In this document: positions 56,901 through 64,000 of the stretch, piece after piece
Position numbering within the stretch: the stretch's first letter is position 1
Layout of the letters: each line of letters starts with the position of its first letter
Source of the DNA: Flavobacterium sp. H122
GTDB taxonomy: Bacteria > Bacteroidota > Bacteroidia > Flavobacteriales > Flavobacteriaceae
DNA: 64,000 nucleotides
Assembly (NCBI RefSeq): GCF_004959765.1
Contig: NZ_SJZD01000002.1
Coordinates: 124,001 to 188,000 of the forward strand
Direction of reading: 5' to 3'
Translations under genes and position numbers: made by a program
Notes under the pieces: model-generated
Database searches by the model: none
Seen by the model: the letters and a program-made list of their open reading frames with translations, nothing else
Told to the model about the DNA's origin: nothing

Positions 56901-57119
56901 AGAACCATATTAAAAAAAGGAACTAAGAATCATATACCAGACCGGATTGTAGTAAAGGAGAAAGAAGCCTATTTATTGGATTACAAAACCGGAACACATA
57001 ATCAGAAATATGTAGTCCAAATTTTAGAGTATGAAAATGCTTTAAAAGAAATGGGTTTTTCAGTTCAAAAAAAATCACTCGTATATATAGGAGAAAAAAT
57101 TGAAATACTAAATTTGTAA
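53973..57119 (+). CDS. UvrD/RecB-family helicase-nuclease (AddA-like)
   Basis: 1048 residues. Motif I ASAGSGKTYTLVKEYL, motif II FIDEFQDTSQMQWQ, GDPKQSIYRWRGG, IMTIHKSKGLEFPVVIF and VALTRAEEQLYII define a superfamily 1A helicase. The C-terminal PDRIVVKEKEAYLLDYKTG is a PD-(D/E)xK nuclease core. It probably processes double-strand breaks together with the AddB-like protein encoded 2.8 kb downstream, beyond kbl and ompA. Confidence 0.88.
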   Translation: MHKTAFSIYNASAGSGKTYTLVKEYLKIILLSPKEDAYKNILAITFTNKAVHEMKSRIVDSLFDFTKDNPTDKSLNLMKDLSLETGLSLNEITAKAKLIIKNIIHNYAAFDISTIDKFTHKVIRSFAIDLNLPVTFDVSLDTESLLQEAVDAIVAEAGENDELTKLLVDFTMEKTDDDKSWDVSGEIFNTGKLILNENNREEVLSLQDKSIQEFVVLKNKLQELCNNIEAETSEQAKLALELIENKGIDLKSFSGGYFPKHLQGIAEGKFNPQNKTYHEFDDIKINKSAKDKEIIEGCVPELLSVLAVVYQKFQKKNLYEAFLKNITPLSLLNTVNNKLKNIQEEQNILSITEFNKLINEQIKHQPAPFIYERLGERYKHFFIDEFQDTSQMQWQNLIPLIDNALSSEDLQGNQGSLLIVGDPKQSIYRWRGGKAEQFIDLAKTENPFSNKDKQVINLESNYRSYDEVIHFNNDFFKFLSQKFENEDYKDLYENKSFQKSNSKKGGSVNISFLPKADEIETEEEITQDDLYLQKTLQTIYEIQQKGFSLSEIVILVRNNSKGVLLANYLTEQKIPVISSESLLLSTSSEVQFLLNMLRYLSDRKNKEALVQVLYYLVNNFETHLQIHDFIWQGLQFATEAELQQWLEDFGVQINFASIRRKPLYEIVEDLILAGIPPSKNNAYVQYFLDAVLEKDVKYQYSMADFLDFWEKSSHKLSVPTAEGAEAIRIMTIHKSKGLEFPVVIFPFAEESYSVNKREKMWLDAPEEEASFEKYLIDKSSKVKEYGAEASKVYDQKSQEELLDNVNVLYVALTRAEEQLYIISSWKDRNKQGNLPNNLASFFIEFIEDRVDFDQNSLKYDWGLSERVSIRHYSERKIDIIQPVTSSLVSENIKIAQREAMMWGSKQQEAIEFGNTMHEVLSFVKSKYDVDLAIIKAIENGLITENQKEVVLQMLNDIVFHSELADFFDGKGQVFNERTILKKGTKNHIPDRIVVKEKEAYLLDYKTGTHNQKYVVQILEYENALKEMGFSVQKKSLVYIGEKIEILNL

Positions 57120-57170
57120 TCGGTTTTATAAAACCAAATTTGTGAATCACCGAATTAACATCAATAAAAA

Positions 57171-58364
57171 ATGTACGGAAAAATCAAACAACACTTACAA
57201 CAGGAATTGGATACCATTACAGCTAATGGTTTGTATAAAAAAGAAAGAATTATCACTTCGCCACAAGGAGCAGAAATCACAGTAAACGGTAAAACAGTTT
57301 TGAATTTTTGTGCCAACAATTATTTAGGACTGTCTTCACATCCTGAAGTAGTGCAGGCAGCAAAAGACGCGTTGGATACACATGGTTTTGGAATGTCTTC
57401 AGTACGGTTCATTTGTGGTACGCAGGATATTCATAAAGAGTTGGAAGAAACCATTGCTAAATTCTATGGTACAGAAGACACTATATTATATGCCGCGGCA
57501 TTTGACGCCAACGGAGGAGTTTTTGAGCCTTTGTTGGGTGAAGAAGACTGTATTATTTCAGATAGTCTGAACCATGCTTCAATTATTGACGGGGTCCGTT
57601 TGTGTAAGGCGGCTCGTTATCGTTATGAAAATAACAACATGGCCGATTTAGAGGAGCAATTGAAAAAAGCGACTGAAGCTGGTCACCGTTTTAAGTTGAT
57701 TGTAACAGACGGTGTTTTCTCTATGGACGGTTTAGTAGCGCCTTTGGATAAAATTTGTGATTTGGCTGATAAATATGATGCTATGGTAATGGTGGATGAG
57801 TGTCATGCGGCTGGTTTTATAGGTAAAACCGGAAAAGGAACGCTTGAAGCTAAAGGAGTAATGGGGCGTGTGGATATTATTACAGGGACATTAGGTAAAG
57901 CTTTAGGCGGTGCAATGGGTGGTTACACAACGGCTAAAAAAGAAATAATTGAGATTCTGCGTCAGCGTTCAAGACCTTATTTATTTTCAAATTCATTGTC
58001 TCCGGCAATTGTGGGAGCTTCTTTGAAAGTTTTTGAACTATTGGAAAAAGATACATCTTTAAGAGATAAATTAGAATGGAATACTAATTATTTCAAAGAA
58101 GGAATGAAGAAAGCCGGATTGGATATTATTGATGGAGATTCGGCTATTGTGCCTGTAATGCTCTATGATGCCAAGTTGTCTCAAATCATGGCAGATAAGC
58201 TTTTGGAAAAAGGGATTTATGTAATAGGATTCTTTTTTCCGGTGGTTCCAAAAGAAAAAGCAAGAATTCGGGTACAGCTTTCCGCAGCGCATACTAAGGA
58301 GCATTTAGATAAAGCTATTCAGGCATTTACGGAAGTTGGACGTGAGCTAGGTATTGTAAAATAG
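57171..58364 (+). CDS. kbl: Glycine C-acetyltransferase (2-amino-3-ketobutyrate CoA ligase)
   Basis: A 397-residue alpha-oxoamine synthase. The Schiff-base lysine is in [15 protein letters not shown], with [16 protein letters not shown] and [11 protein letters not shown] also typical. It splits 2-amino-3-ketobutyrate into glycine and acetyl-CoA in threonine breakdown. The full identity over the KBL-type N-terminus favours this over BioF or ALA synthase. Confidence 0.9.
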   Translation: MYGKIKQHLQQELDTITANGLYKKERIITSPQGAEITVNGKTVLNFCANNYLGLSSHPEVVQAAKDALDTHGFGMSSVRFICGTQDIHKELEETIAKFYGTEDTILYAAAFDANGGVFEPLLGEEDCIISDSLNHASIIDGVRLCKAARYRYENNNMADLEEQLKKATEAGHRFKLIVTDGVFSMDGLVAPLDKICDLADKYDAMVMVDECHAAGFIGKTGKGTLEAKGVMGRVDIITGTLGKALGGAMGGYTTAKKEIIEILRQRSRPYLFSNSLSPAIVGASLKVFELLEKDTSLRDKLEWNTNYFKEGMKKAGLDIIDGDSAIVPVMLYDAKLSQIMADKLLEKGIYVIGFFFPVVPKEKARIRVQLSAAHTKEHLDKAIQAFTEVGRELGIVK

Positions 58365-58405
58365 TAGTTTTTTTGTTAAAAACATCATTTTTTTTAACAA
58401 TTCAT

Positions 58406-58436
58406 TTTGTAATTAACTCCTTATCACTTACTTTTG
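58406..58436 (+). promoter_or_regulatory. Consensus promoter of the OmpA-family gene
   Basis: TTTG (58406-58409), a spacer of exactly 19 and TACTTTTG (58429-58436), 37 bases before the start. It is one of the best matches in the window, fitting a strongly expressed envelope gene. Confidence 0.7.
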
Positions 58437-58472
58437 TCATAATAACGTATTGTAATCAAATAAAAATTAAGT

Positions 58473-59891
58473 ATGAAACATCTTAACAAACTTTTTGTTT
58501 CTATGTTGATGGTTGCTGGTTTAGGTGCTAATGCACAAAGCAGTGATAATCCATGGGCAATATCATTTGGAGCAAATGCAATAGATACTAAAACTAGTGC
58601 ATATAGTGAGGATGGTAAATTTACAGATCATTTTACTCAACCGTTTAAAGTTAAAGATCATTGGAATATTATTCCTTCGGTATCTTACTTGTCAGTTACA
58701 AGAAATGTAGGTGGAAACTGGTCGTTTGGTGTTGTAGGATCTGTAAACAAAATTTCCAAATATGTTGTTTGGCAAGGCCCTTCTGCAAATGCTACAACTG
58801 TAGTTAATCCAGGTGATTGGATGTACTATGGTGTTGATGGTAAAATTGCTTACAGCTTTAAAAGTTTATTCGGAACTAAGTGGTTTGATCCTTCTATCCA
58901 TATTGGAGGAGGTTATACTTTCTTGGATGAAAAATCTGCTGGAAATGTTAATGCTGGTGCCGGTGTTACTTTTTGGTTGACTGAACAAGTTGGTTTATCA
59001 TTGAGCTCTAGCTACAAAAAAGCATTTACTGATAGAGTTGAGTCAGACGGTTCTTTGGATGTTCCTTCTTTATTCCAACACATGGCTGGTTTAACTTTCC
59101 AATTTGGAGGTAAAGATACAGACGGTGACGGTATCTATGATAAAGAAGATGCTTGTCCGGATGTTGCTGGTTTAAAAGAATACCAAGGCTGTCCTGATAC
59201 AGATGCTGACGGTATCCAAGATAAAGAAGATGCTTGCCCGGATGTTGCTGGTAAAAAAGAATTAAACGGTTGTCCTGACGGAGACGGAGACGGTATCGCT
59301 GATAAAGATGATGCTTGTCCAGAAGTTGCTGGTTTAACTGCTTTACAAGGTTGTCCAGATGCTGACGGTGACGGTGTAGCTGACAACAAAGATAAATGTC
59401 CTAACCAGGCAGGTCCTAGAGAAAATGCAGGTTGTCCTTGGCCAGATACAGACGGTGACTCAGTTCTTGATAAAGACGATAAGTGTCCGGATGTTAAAGG
59501 TACTGTAGCTAACAACGGTTGTCCTGAGGTAAGCGAAGAAGTTATGAAAAAATTAAACGACTACGCTAAAACTATCTTATTCGACACTAACAAAGCTACT
59601 TTCCAACAAAGAACTTACCCGGTATTAGAAGCTATGACAGCTATCTTAAAAGAGTACCCAGGTTCTAACTTCTCTATCGAAGGTCACACAGACGCTGATG
59701 GTAAAGACACTGCTAACCAAACTTTATCTGAAAATAGAGCTGCAGCTGTTAAAGATTATTTAATCTCTCAAGGAATTGATGCTGCTAGATTGACTTCAAC
59801 TGGTTTTGGTGAGTCTAAACCAATTGCTTCTAACAAAACTAAAGCTGGTAAAGCTTTAAACAGAAGAGTAGAAGTGAAATTAGTAAAATAA
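58473..59891 (+). CDS. OmpA-family porin/peptidoglycan-binding protein with TSP3 repeats
   Basis: 472 residues: signal peptide ([22 protein letters not shown]), an N-terminal beta-barrel, five calcium-type thrombospondin type 3 repeats ([16 protein letters not shown] and relatives, about residues 215-350) and a C-terminal OmpA domain ([20 protein letters not shown]). It would tie the outer membrane to peptidoglycan. Codon choice looks like that of a highly expressed gene, and the promoter and terminator are strong. Confidence 0.92.
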   Translation: MKHLNKLFVSMLMVAGLGANAQSSDNPWAISFGANAIDTKTSAYSEDGKFTDHFTQPFKVKDHWNIIPSVSYLSVTRNVGGNWSFGVVGSVNKISKYVVWQGPSANATTVVNPGDWMYYGVDGKIAYSFKSLFGTKWFDPSIHIGGGYTFLDEKSAGNVNAGAGVTFWLTEQVGLSLSSSYKKAFTDRVESDGSLDVPSLFQHMAGLTFQFGGKDTDGDGIYDKEDACPDVAGLKEYQGCPDTDADGIQDKEDACPDVAGKKELNGCPDGDGDGIADKDDACPEVAGLTALQGCPDADGDGVADNKDKCPNQAGPRENAGCPWPDTDGDSVLDKDDKCPDVKGTVANNGCPEVSEEVMKKLNDYAKTILFDTNKATFQQRTYPVLEAMTAILKEYPGSNFSIEGHTDADGKDTANQTLSENRAAAVKDYLISQGIDAARLTSTGFGESKPIASNKTKAGKALNRRVEVKLVK

Positions 59892-59917
59892 TTTCTTTAA
59901 AATATTTCTTTGAAAAG

Positions 59918-59943
59918 GCCCCGAAATTTCGGGGCTTTTTTTA
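59918..59943 (+). terminator. Intrinsic terminator of the OmpA-family gene
   Basis: GCCCCGAAATTTCGGGGC (59918-59935) is a perfect 18-nt palindrome followed by a T-run. Confidence 0.9.
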
Positions 59944-59953
59944 TTTTTATCCT

Positions 59954-62713
59954 ATGATGAACGCTACTTTTCTTGATAAACTTGTTGGACATTTATTTCA
60001 AAAATATTCTGAAAATTTATCGGAAATTGTAATTGTACTTCCTAATAAAAGGGCTAGGGTATTCTTGCTGGATAAACTTAAATCTCATTTTGAAAATTAT
60101 TTCTTTGCCCCTAAAATAATAAGTATTGAAGAATTTGTTGAGGAATTATCCGGAGTTCGTAGTATAGATAATATTGAACTGCTTTTTGAATTTTATCAGG
60201 TTTATCTACAATTAAGTAGTAAAGAAACTGCTCAAAATTTTGATCAGTTTTCTAATTGGGCAAAAACACTTCTACAGGATTTTAATGAAATTGACCGCTA
60301 TCTAATCGAACCAAATTATGTTTTTTCCTATTTGAAAGACATTGAAGTTTTAAAACGCTGGGATTTATCTGTAGAGCAAAAAACAGAATTAATAGAAAAA
60401 CAATTAATTTTTTGGGACAAACTTCCTGAATATTATCAAGAGTTCTATAATCATTTGCTGACAAAAGGATTAGGTTACCAAGGGTTAATTTATCGAGAAG
60501 CAGTTAATCATTTGGAGTTTTTTTCTTCACAATTACAATCCGAAAAAATAATCTTTGCTGGTTTTAACGCTTTAAATCAAGCCGAAGAAAGAATCATCCA
60601 ACATTTATTAGCTGTAGATAAGGCTGAAATTCTGTGGGATATCGACAAGACTTTTTTAAATGATTTTTATCATGATGTTGGTTTATTTATACGTCGTTTT
60701 AAAGAAAAATGGATTTACTTTAAAAACAATCCTTTTGAATGGATAATTGATGAGTTTTCTCAACAAAAGAATATAGAAATTATTGGTACTTCAAGATCAA
60801 TCGGACAAGCTAAAATAGTTTCTAATATAATTTCTGACCTAACAGAAAATAGTACATCTTTAGATAAAGTTGCTGTTGTTCTTGGCGACGAAAACTTATT
60901 AATTCCTACATTACATTCATTGCCTTCTACTGTTGGCAGTTTGAATATCACGATGGGTTATTCAGCAAAAAATAATCCTATCCAGGTTTTTATCAATAAG
61001 CTTTTTAAGATGCATGTTAATGCTGTTAAGAGAAATCAAAATAGCTATGTGTTTTATTACCGTGATGTGCTCGATGTTTTAAATAATCCTATCATTGAGT
61101 CTTATATTAATGTAACCAATTTGGTTGATGTCATAAAAAAGAACAATTATACTTTTATTACACATCATAAATTACTCAGTCTGCAAGAACAGAAAAGTAA
61201 TCTATTCGATTTAATCTTTCAAAAATGGAATGAAAAACCCGATTTTATTTTAGAGAATATCAGTAAGATTCTTCTTGTTGTCAAGCAAAATTTGGATAAT
61301 GAAAATAATGACGATAAAATTCTTAAAACGTTTTTATACGCAATTTTTAAGGTCATAAACAAGTTGATTTCGTATTGTTCAAAAAACAATTATGTAGAGA
61401 ATTTAGATACATTATTTTCAATTTATAAGCAAGTTATTGATGTGGCCGAGGTTTCTTTTGAAGGAGAGCCACTCTCTGGTTTGCAAATCATGGGTGTTTT
61501 AGAAAGCCGTGTACTCGATTTTGAAACTGTTATCATAACTTCCATGAATGAAGGGAAATTTCCTGCTGGTAAATCAACTAATTCTTTTATCCCTTATGAT
61601 GTGAAGAGGGAAATAGGTTTACCTACTTTTAAGGAAAAGGATGCTATTTATACCTATCATTTTTATCATTTGTTGCTAAGGGCAAAAAATATTTATTTGA
61701 TATACAATACTGAAAATGATGGATTGGATGGTGGAGAAAAAAGTCGATTTATTACGCAATTGGAAGTTGAAAAACAGCCAAGTCATATTATTAGACACAA
61801 AATCTTACAGCCTGAAATTCCCAACATTGCATATGAAAAGCAAATCATACCTAAATCAGATGCAGTTTTAAAAAGATTGCATGAAATTGCTTCAGATAAA
61901 GGTTTTTCACCTTCAGCTTTAACAGCTTATATCAGAAACCCTATTCAGTTTTATTTCCAAAGACTTTTATCTATTCGTGAAACTGAAGAAGTAGAAGAAA
62001 ATATCGCATTAAATACACTGGGAACAATTATTCATAAAACTCTGGAAGAATTGTATAAGCCCTATTTGAACAAATTTCTATCGGTTTCAGATATCGATTT
62101 TATGATTTCAATGGCTGATAATGAAGTTCTAAGGCAATTTAAAGAAGAATATAAAGAAGGTGAAGTAACTAAAGGTAAAAATCTTTTGGCTTTCGAAGTG
62201 GCAAAACGTAACATTTTCAATTTTTTAAAAGAAGAAAAGAGAGATATAGTTTCTGGAGATGTCGTGAAAGTTATTGCTGTTGAAACTTCATTAAAAGAAG
62301 TGATTCATGATGATAGATTGCCTTTTCCTATAACAATTTCAGGAAATGTTGACCGAATTGAAATTCGAAATAATTTCATAAGAATCATTGATTATAAGAC
62401 AGGGAAAGTAGAGCAAACGTCTTTGAGAATTAAAGATTGGAACGGTTTAACGTTAGATATAAAAAACGAAAAAATAATTCAGTTGCTTTGTTATGCATTA
62501 ATGTATCAAAATGAATTGGGTGGTAAAGAGATGGAGGTTGGAATTATTTCTTTTAAAAATATGAAAGCTGGATTCATGCCTTTTCAGTATCAGTTTGAAA
62601 AAGAAAAGTTTTCAATAATATCAAGTGAAATTATCGAAAACTTCAAATCTGAATTAATAAATTTAATAGTTGAAATTTTAGATTCTTCAATTCCTTTTGA
62701 AGAAAAAGTCTAA
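59954..62713 (+). CDS. PD-(D/E)xK nuclease family protein (AddB-like)
   Basis: 919 residues. The N-terminal part is an inactivated helicase-like region (IVIVLPNKRARVFLLDKL). The C-terminal nuclease core is SGNVDRIEIRNNFIRIIDYKTGKVEQ. In Fe-S AddB proteins a Cys precedes the nuclease in a CPxxYF context; here the segment reads YIRNPIQFYFQRLL, so that Cys is missing. It probably partners the AddA-like protein. The gene starts 11 bases after the ompA terminator and ends overlapping a convergent gene by 4 bases. Confidence 0.83.
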   Translation: MMNATFLDKLVGHLFQKYSENLSEIVIVLPNKRARVFLLDKLKSHFENYFFAPKIISIEEFVEELSGVRSIDNIELLFEFYQVYLQLSSKETAQNFDQFSNWAKTLLQDFNEIDRYLIEPNYVFSYLKDIEVLKRWDLSVEQKTELIEKQLIFWDKLPEYYQEFYNHLLTKGLGYQGLIYREAVNHLEFFSSQLQSEKIIFAGFNALNQAEERIIQHLLAVDKAEILWDIDKTFLNDFYHDVGLFIRRFKEKWIYFKNNPFEWIIDEFSQQKNIEIIGTSRSIGQAKIVSNIISDLTENSTSLDKVAVVLGDENLLIPTLHSLPSTVGSLNITMGYSAKNNPIQVFINKLFKMHVNAVKRNQNSYVFYYRDVLDVLNNPIIESYINVTNLVDVIKKNNYTFITHHKLLSLQEQKSNLFDLIFQKWNEKPDFILENISKILLVVKQNLDNENNDDKILKTFLYAIFKVINKLISYCSKNNYVENLDTLFSIYKQVIDVAEVSFEGEPLSGLQIMGVLESRVLDFETVIITSMNEGKFPAGKSTNSFIPYDVKREIGLPTFKEKDAIYTYHFYHLLLRAKNIYLIYNTENDGLDGGEKSRFITQLEVEKQPSHIIRHKILQPEIPNIAYEKQIIPKSDAVLKRLHEIASDKGFSPSALTAYIRNPIQFYFQRLLSIRETEEVEENIALNTLGTIIHKTLEELYKPYLNKFLSVSDIDFMISMADNEVLRQFKEEYKEGEVTKGKNLLAFEVAKRNIFNFLKEEKRDIVSGDVVKVIAVETSLKEVIHDDRLPFPITISGNVDRIEIRNNFIRIIDYKTGKVEQTSLRIKDWNGLTLDIKNEKIIQLLCYALMYQNELGGKEMEVGIISFKNMKAGFMPFQYQFEKEKFSIISSEIIENFKSELINLIVEILDSSIPFEEKV

Positions 62714-63492
62714 CACTTTTCAAAAAAATCAAGTAAAATATCACCTAAAACATTTCTGTTTTCAATATGACTCATATGTCCGTCAGGTAAAGTTACAAGT
62801 TCTACCGAAGTACCTTCAATTTGAGAAACAGCGTCATCATAATTTAATACAGGGTCTTTTTTACCTAAAATTAAAAGGATAGGGAATGTAGCCTGGTGTA
62901 AAATAAATTCCCTGTCTTTTCTCACTTTCATACCTTCTAAAGCAGAAATTACGCCTTGAACACTTGTTGTAACAGCTTCCTGTTTTATTTTGTCAATTTC
63001 ATGGACTAATGTTTCGCGGTTATTCTCGCTAAATAAATTAGCAATTGACATGCCTATAAATATATCCGGGTTTTGTTTAACAGCTTTAATGGCACGCATC
63101 CTGTTTATTTTACGTTCCTGACTGTCTTCTTTTGAGGTAGAATTTAGTAATACGATTCCTTTAGCCATTTCAGGGTATAATTCGGCAAAGGCTAAAGAAA
63201 CATAACCTCCCATTGAGTGTCCAATAAATATGGCTTCAGAAATATTCAAATGGTGGAGCACAGCATGAACAGTATCTGCCATATCTTCCATGGTGTGCAT
63301 ATAGCTCAAGTTTTCAGTTTGACCATGACCTGGTAAATCAATAGTAATGACCTGATGATTTTGGGTAAAATCGTTAATATAGAACTCCCACATAGTGGAG
63401 TTTTCTAAAAAACCATGAAGTAATACGACGGCTTTTCCTTTTCCAATAGTGGAATAAGCTATTTTGATGTTTTTATAATTAATGGTATTCAA
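62710..63492 (-). CDS. Alpha/beta hydrolase
   Basis: A 260-residue alpha/beta-hydrolase with oxyanion HGFLENSTMWE, nucleophile elbow FIGHSMGGYVSLAF, acid LLILGKKDPVLN and catalytic His LPDGHMSHIEN. Substrate unknown; close to esterase/haloperoxidase-type members. Its start lies 3 bases after the upstream DUF2891 gene's stop, so they share a transcript. Confidence 0.85.
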   Translation of the reverse strand: MNTINYKNIKIAYSTIGKGKAVVLLHGFLENSTMWEFYINDFTQNHQVITIDLPGHGQTENLSYMHTMEDMADTVHAVLHHLNISEAIFIGHSMGGYVSLAFAELYPEMAKGIVLLNSTSKEDSQERKINRMRAIKAVKQNPDIFIGMSIANLFSENNRETLVHEIDKIKQEAVTTSVQGVISALEGMKVRKDREFILHQATFPILLILGKKDPVLNYDDAVSQIEGTSVELVTLPDGHMSHIENRNVLGDILLDFFEKC

Positions 63493-63495
63493 TGC

Positions 63496-64000
63496 TTATT
63501 TTGTTGTGAGTGCAAAAATAGCAAAAGATGCGAGCCAATGTTCACCGCCATAGCCACTATCAAATAAAACCGTTAACGATTTACTTATAAATTGCTGAGC
63601 TGTAGTTTCAAATTTTGTTTTAATTGGATTTTTTTCAGAAAGATTTCTAGCTATATTTTTCATATTCCACGCTCTGCTGAATGATAAACCGTCTAAATGT
63701 ACAATTTGATAGTCATTTCTGTCGCTGACAGTTGGGGTTTGGCAAATTCTTTCAAGTCCTTTTTTAGTGTAAAAGTTTTTGAACCATTTTTCAAACTCTT
63801 TTTGAGGTAAAATCCGCGTCATTAAATCAGCCGATTGTAAACTAGGAGAGAAAAAGTCGCTTCCGTCTGGTTCCAAATGGGCTGGGATTTCTTTATTTGA
63901 CAGATAGAAAGTTTTACTTTTTTGAATAATGAGGTTTAAAAAGTCAGTTTCATTTTTGGTTTTTGCCCAATCATACGCAAAACATAATCCAAAGGCAGTG
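63496..64000 (-). CDS. DUF2891-family protein, 5' end outside the window
   Basis: The minus-strand frame is open to the window edge; read from the edge it starts TAFGLCFAYDWAKTKNETD. The TTG at 63876 is internal (it encodes the L of AHLEPDG). The segments AHLEPDGSDFFSPSLQSADLM and VHLDGLSFSRAWNMKNIA are typical of DUF2891 proteins, which have no established function. About 167 C-terminal residues are visible. Confidence 0.78.
   Translation of the reverse strand, partial: TAFGLCFAYDWAKTKNETDFLNLIIQKSKTFYLSNKEIPAHLEPDGSDFFSPSLQSADLMTRILPQKEFEKWFKNFYTKKGLERICQTPTVSDRNDYQIVHLDGLSFSRAWNMKNIARNLSEKNPIKTKFETTAQQFISKSLTVLFDSGYGGEHWLASFAIFALTTK

Noticed and set aside
57122-57135. GGTTTTATAAAACC palindrome after the AddA-like gene
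   Set aside because: Short and AT-rich with no T-run; could be chance.
59135-59515. A 126-codon minus-strand ORF with repeats inside ompA
   Set aside because: It is the antisense of the TSP3 calcium repeats, whose periodic codons leave the opposite frame open.

Overview
The window looks like a chromosomal segment of a flavobacterium (Bacteroidota, Flavobacteriaceae, probably Flavobacterium). The DNA is AT-rich. Many genes are preceded by the Bacteroidota promoter signature (TTTG, about 19 bases, then TAnnTTTG). Lineage-typical genes include a PorZ-like type IX secretion protein, an IPExxxVDY-family protein, a TonB-dependent receptor with a carboxypeptidase-regulatory-like domain, and an OmpA protein with thrombospondin type 3 repeats. 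I see no prophage, insertion sequence, CRISPR array, rRNA or tRNA. The gene content is mostly core housekeeping.

Layout. 1-4.4 kb: end of a TIGR04222-like membrane protein, then nadD, gmk, a YicC-family gene, an EamA transporter and an ArsC/Spx-like gene on the minus strand. 4.4-9 kb: a PIF1-like helicase with a GTG start, a thioesterase, a DinB-fold protein and a cystathionine gamma-synthase-like enzyme. 9-15.5 kb: an outer-membrane protein divergent from gdhA, then porZ, an acyltransferase and recO. 15.5-20 kb: ileS, a DksA/TraR-like gene and lspA. 20-28 kb: a small lipoprotein, 5-formyl-THF cyclo-ligase and a PLP decarboxylase on the minus strand, then uvrC, a patatin/BamA-type protein and an amino-acid permease. 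28-34 kb: aromatic amino-acid catabolism (hmgA, hppD, tryptophan 2,3-dioxygenase), a DUF3108 protein and an M23 peptidase. 34-42.4 kb: pgi, a large TonB-dependent receptor, a small membrane protein, an RlpA-like protein, CYTH and NAD(P)-binding proteins, and DNA polymerase IV. 42.4-47 kb: pyk, an IPExxxVDY gene, rnc, fabF and acpP (minus). 47-51.2 kb: purN, rnhA, a PfkB kinase and purF. 51.2-51.75 kb: a gene-free stretch with two tandem putative small-RNA genes. 51.75-64 kb: sod, a secreted putative metallopeptidase, an AddA-like helicase/nuclease, kbl, ompA, an AddB-like nuclease, an alpha/beta hydrolase and a truncated DUF2891 gene.

The most unusual signals are non-coding. (1) Two near-identical transcription units of about 70 nt lie between purF and sod. 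Each has its own consensus promoter and its own intrinsic terminator, and the terminator stems differ by compensatory base changes. (2) Another orphan promoter-hairpins-terminator unit lies upstream of the DUF3108 gene. (3) Short heptad-like inverted repeats sit at three gene ends. One forms the 3' end of a transporter gene and one supplies part of a signal peptide. (4) A 21-bp-arm near-perfect inverted repeat lies in the divergent region upstream of gdhA. (5) A perfect 16-nt palindrome lies between the twin small-RNA genes.
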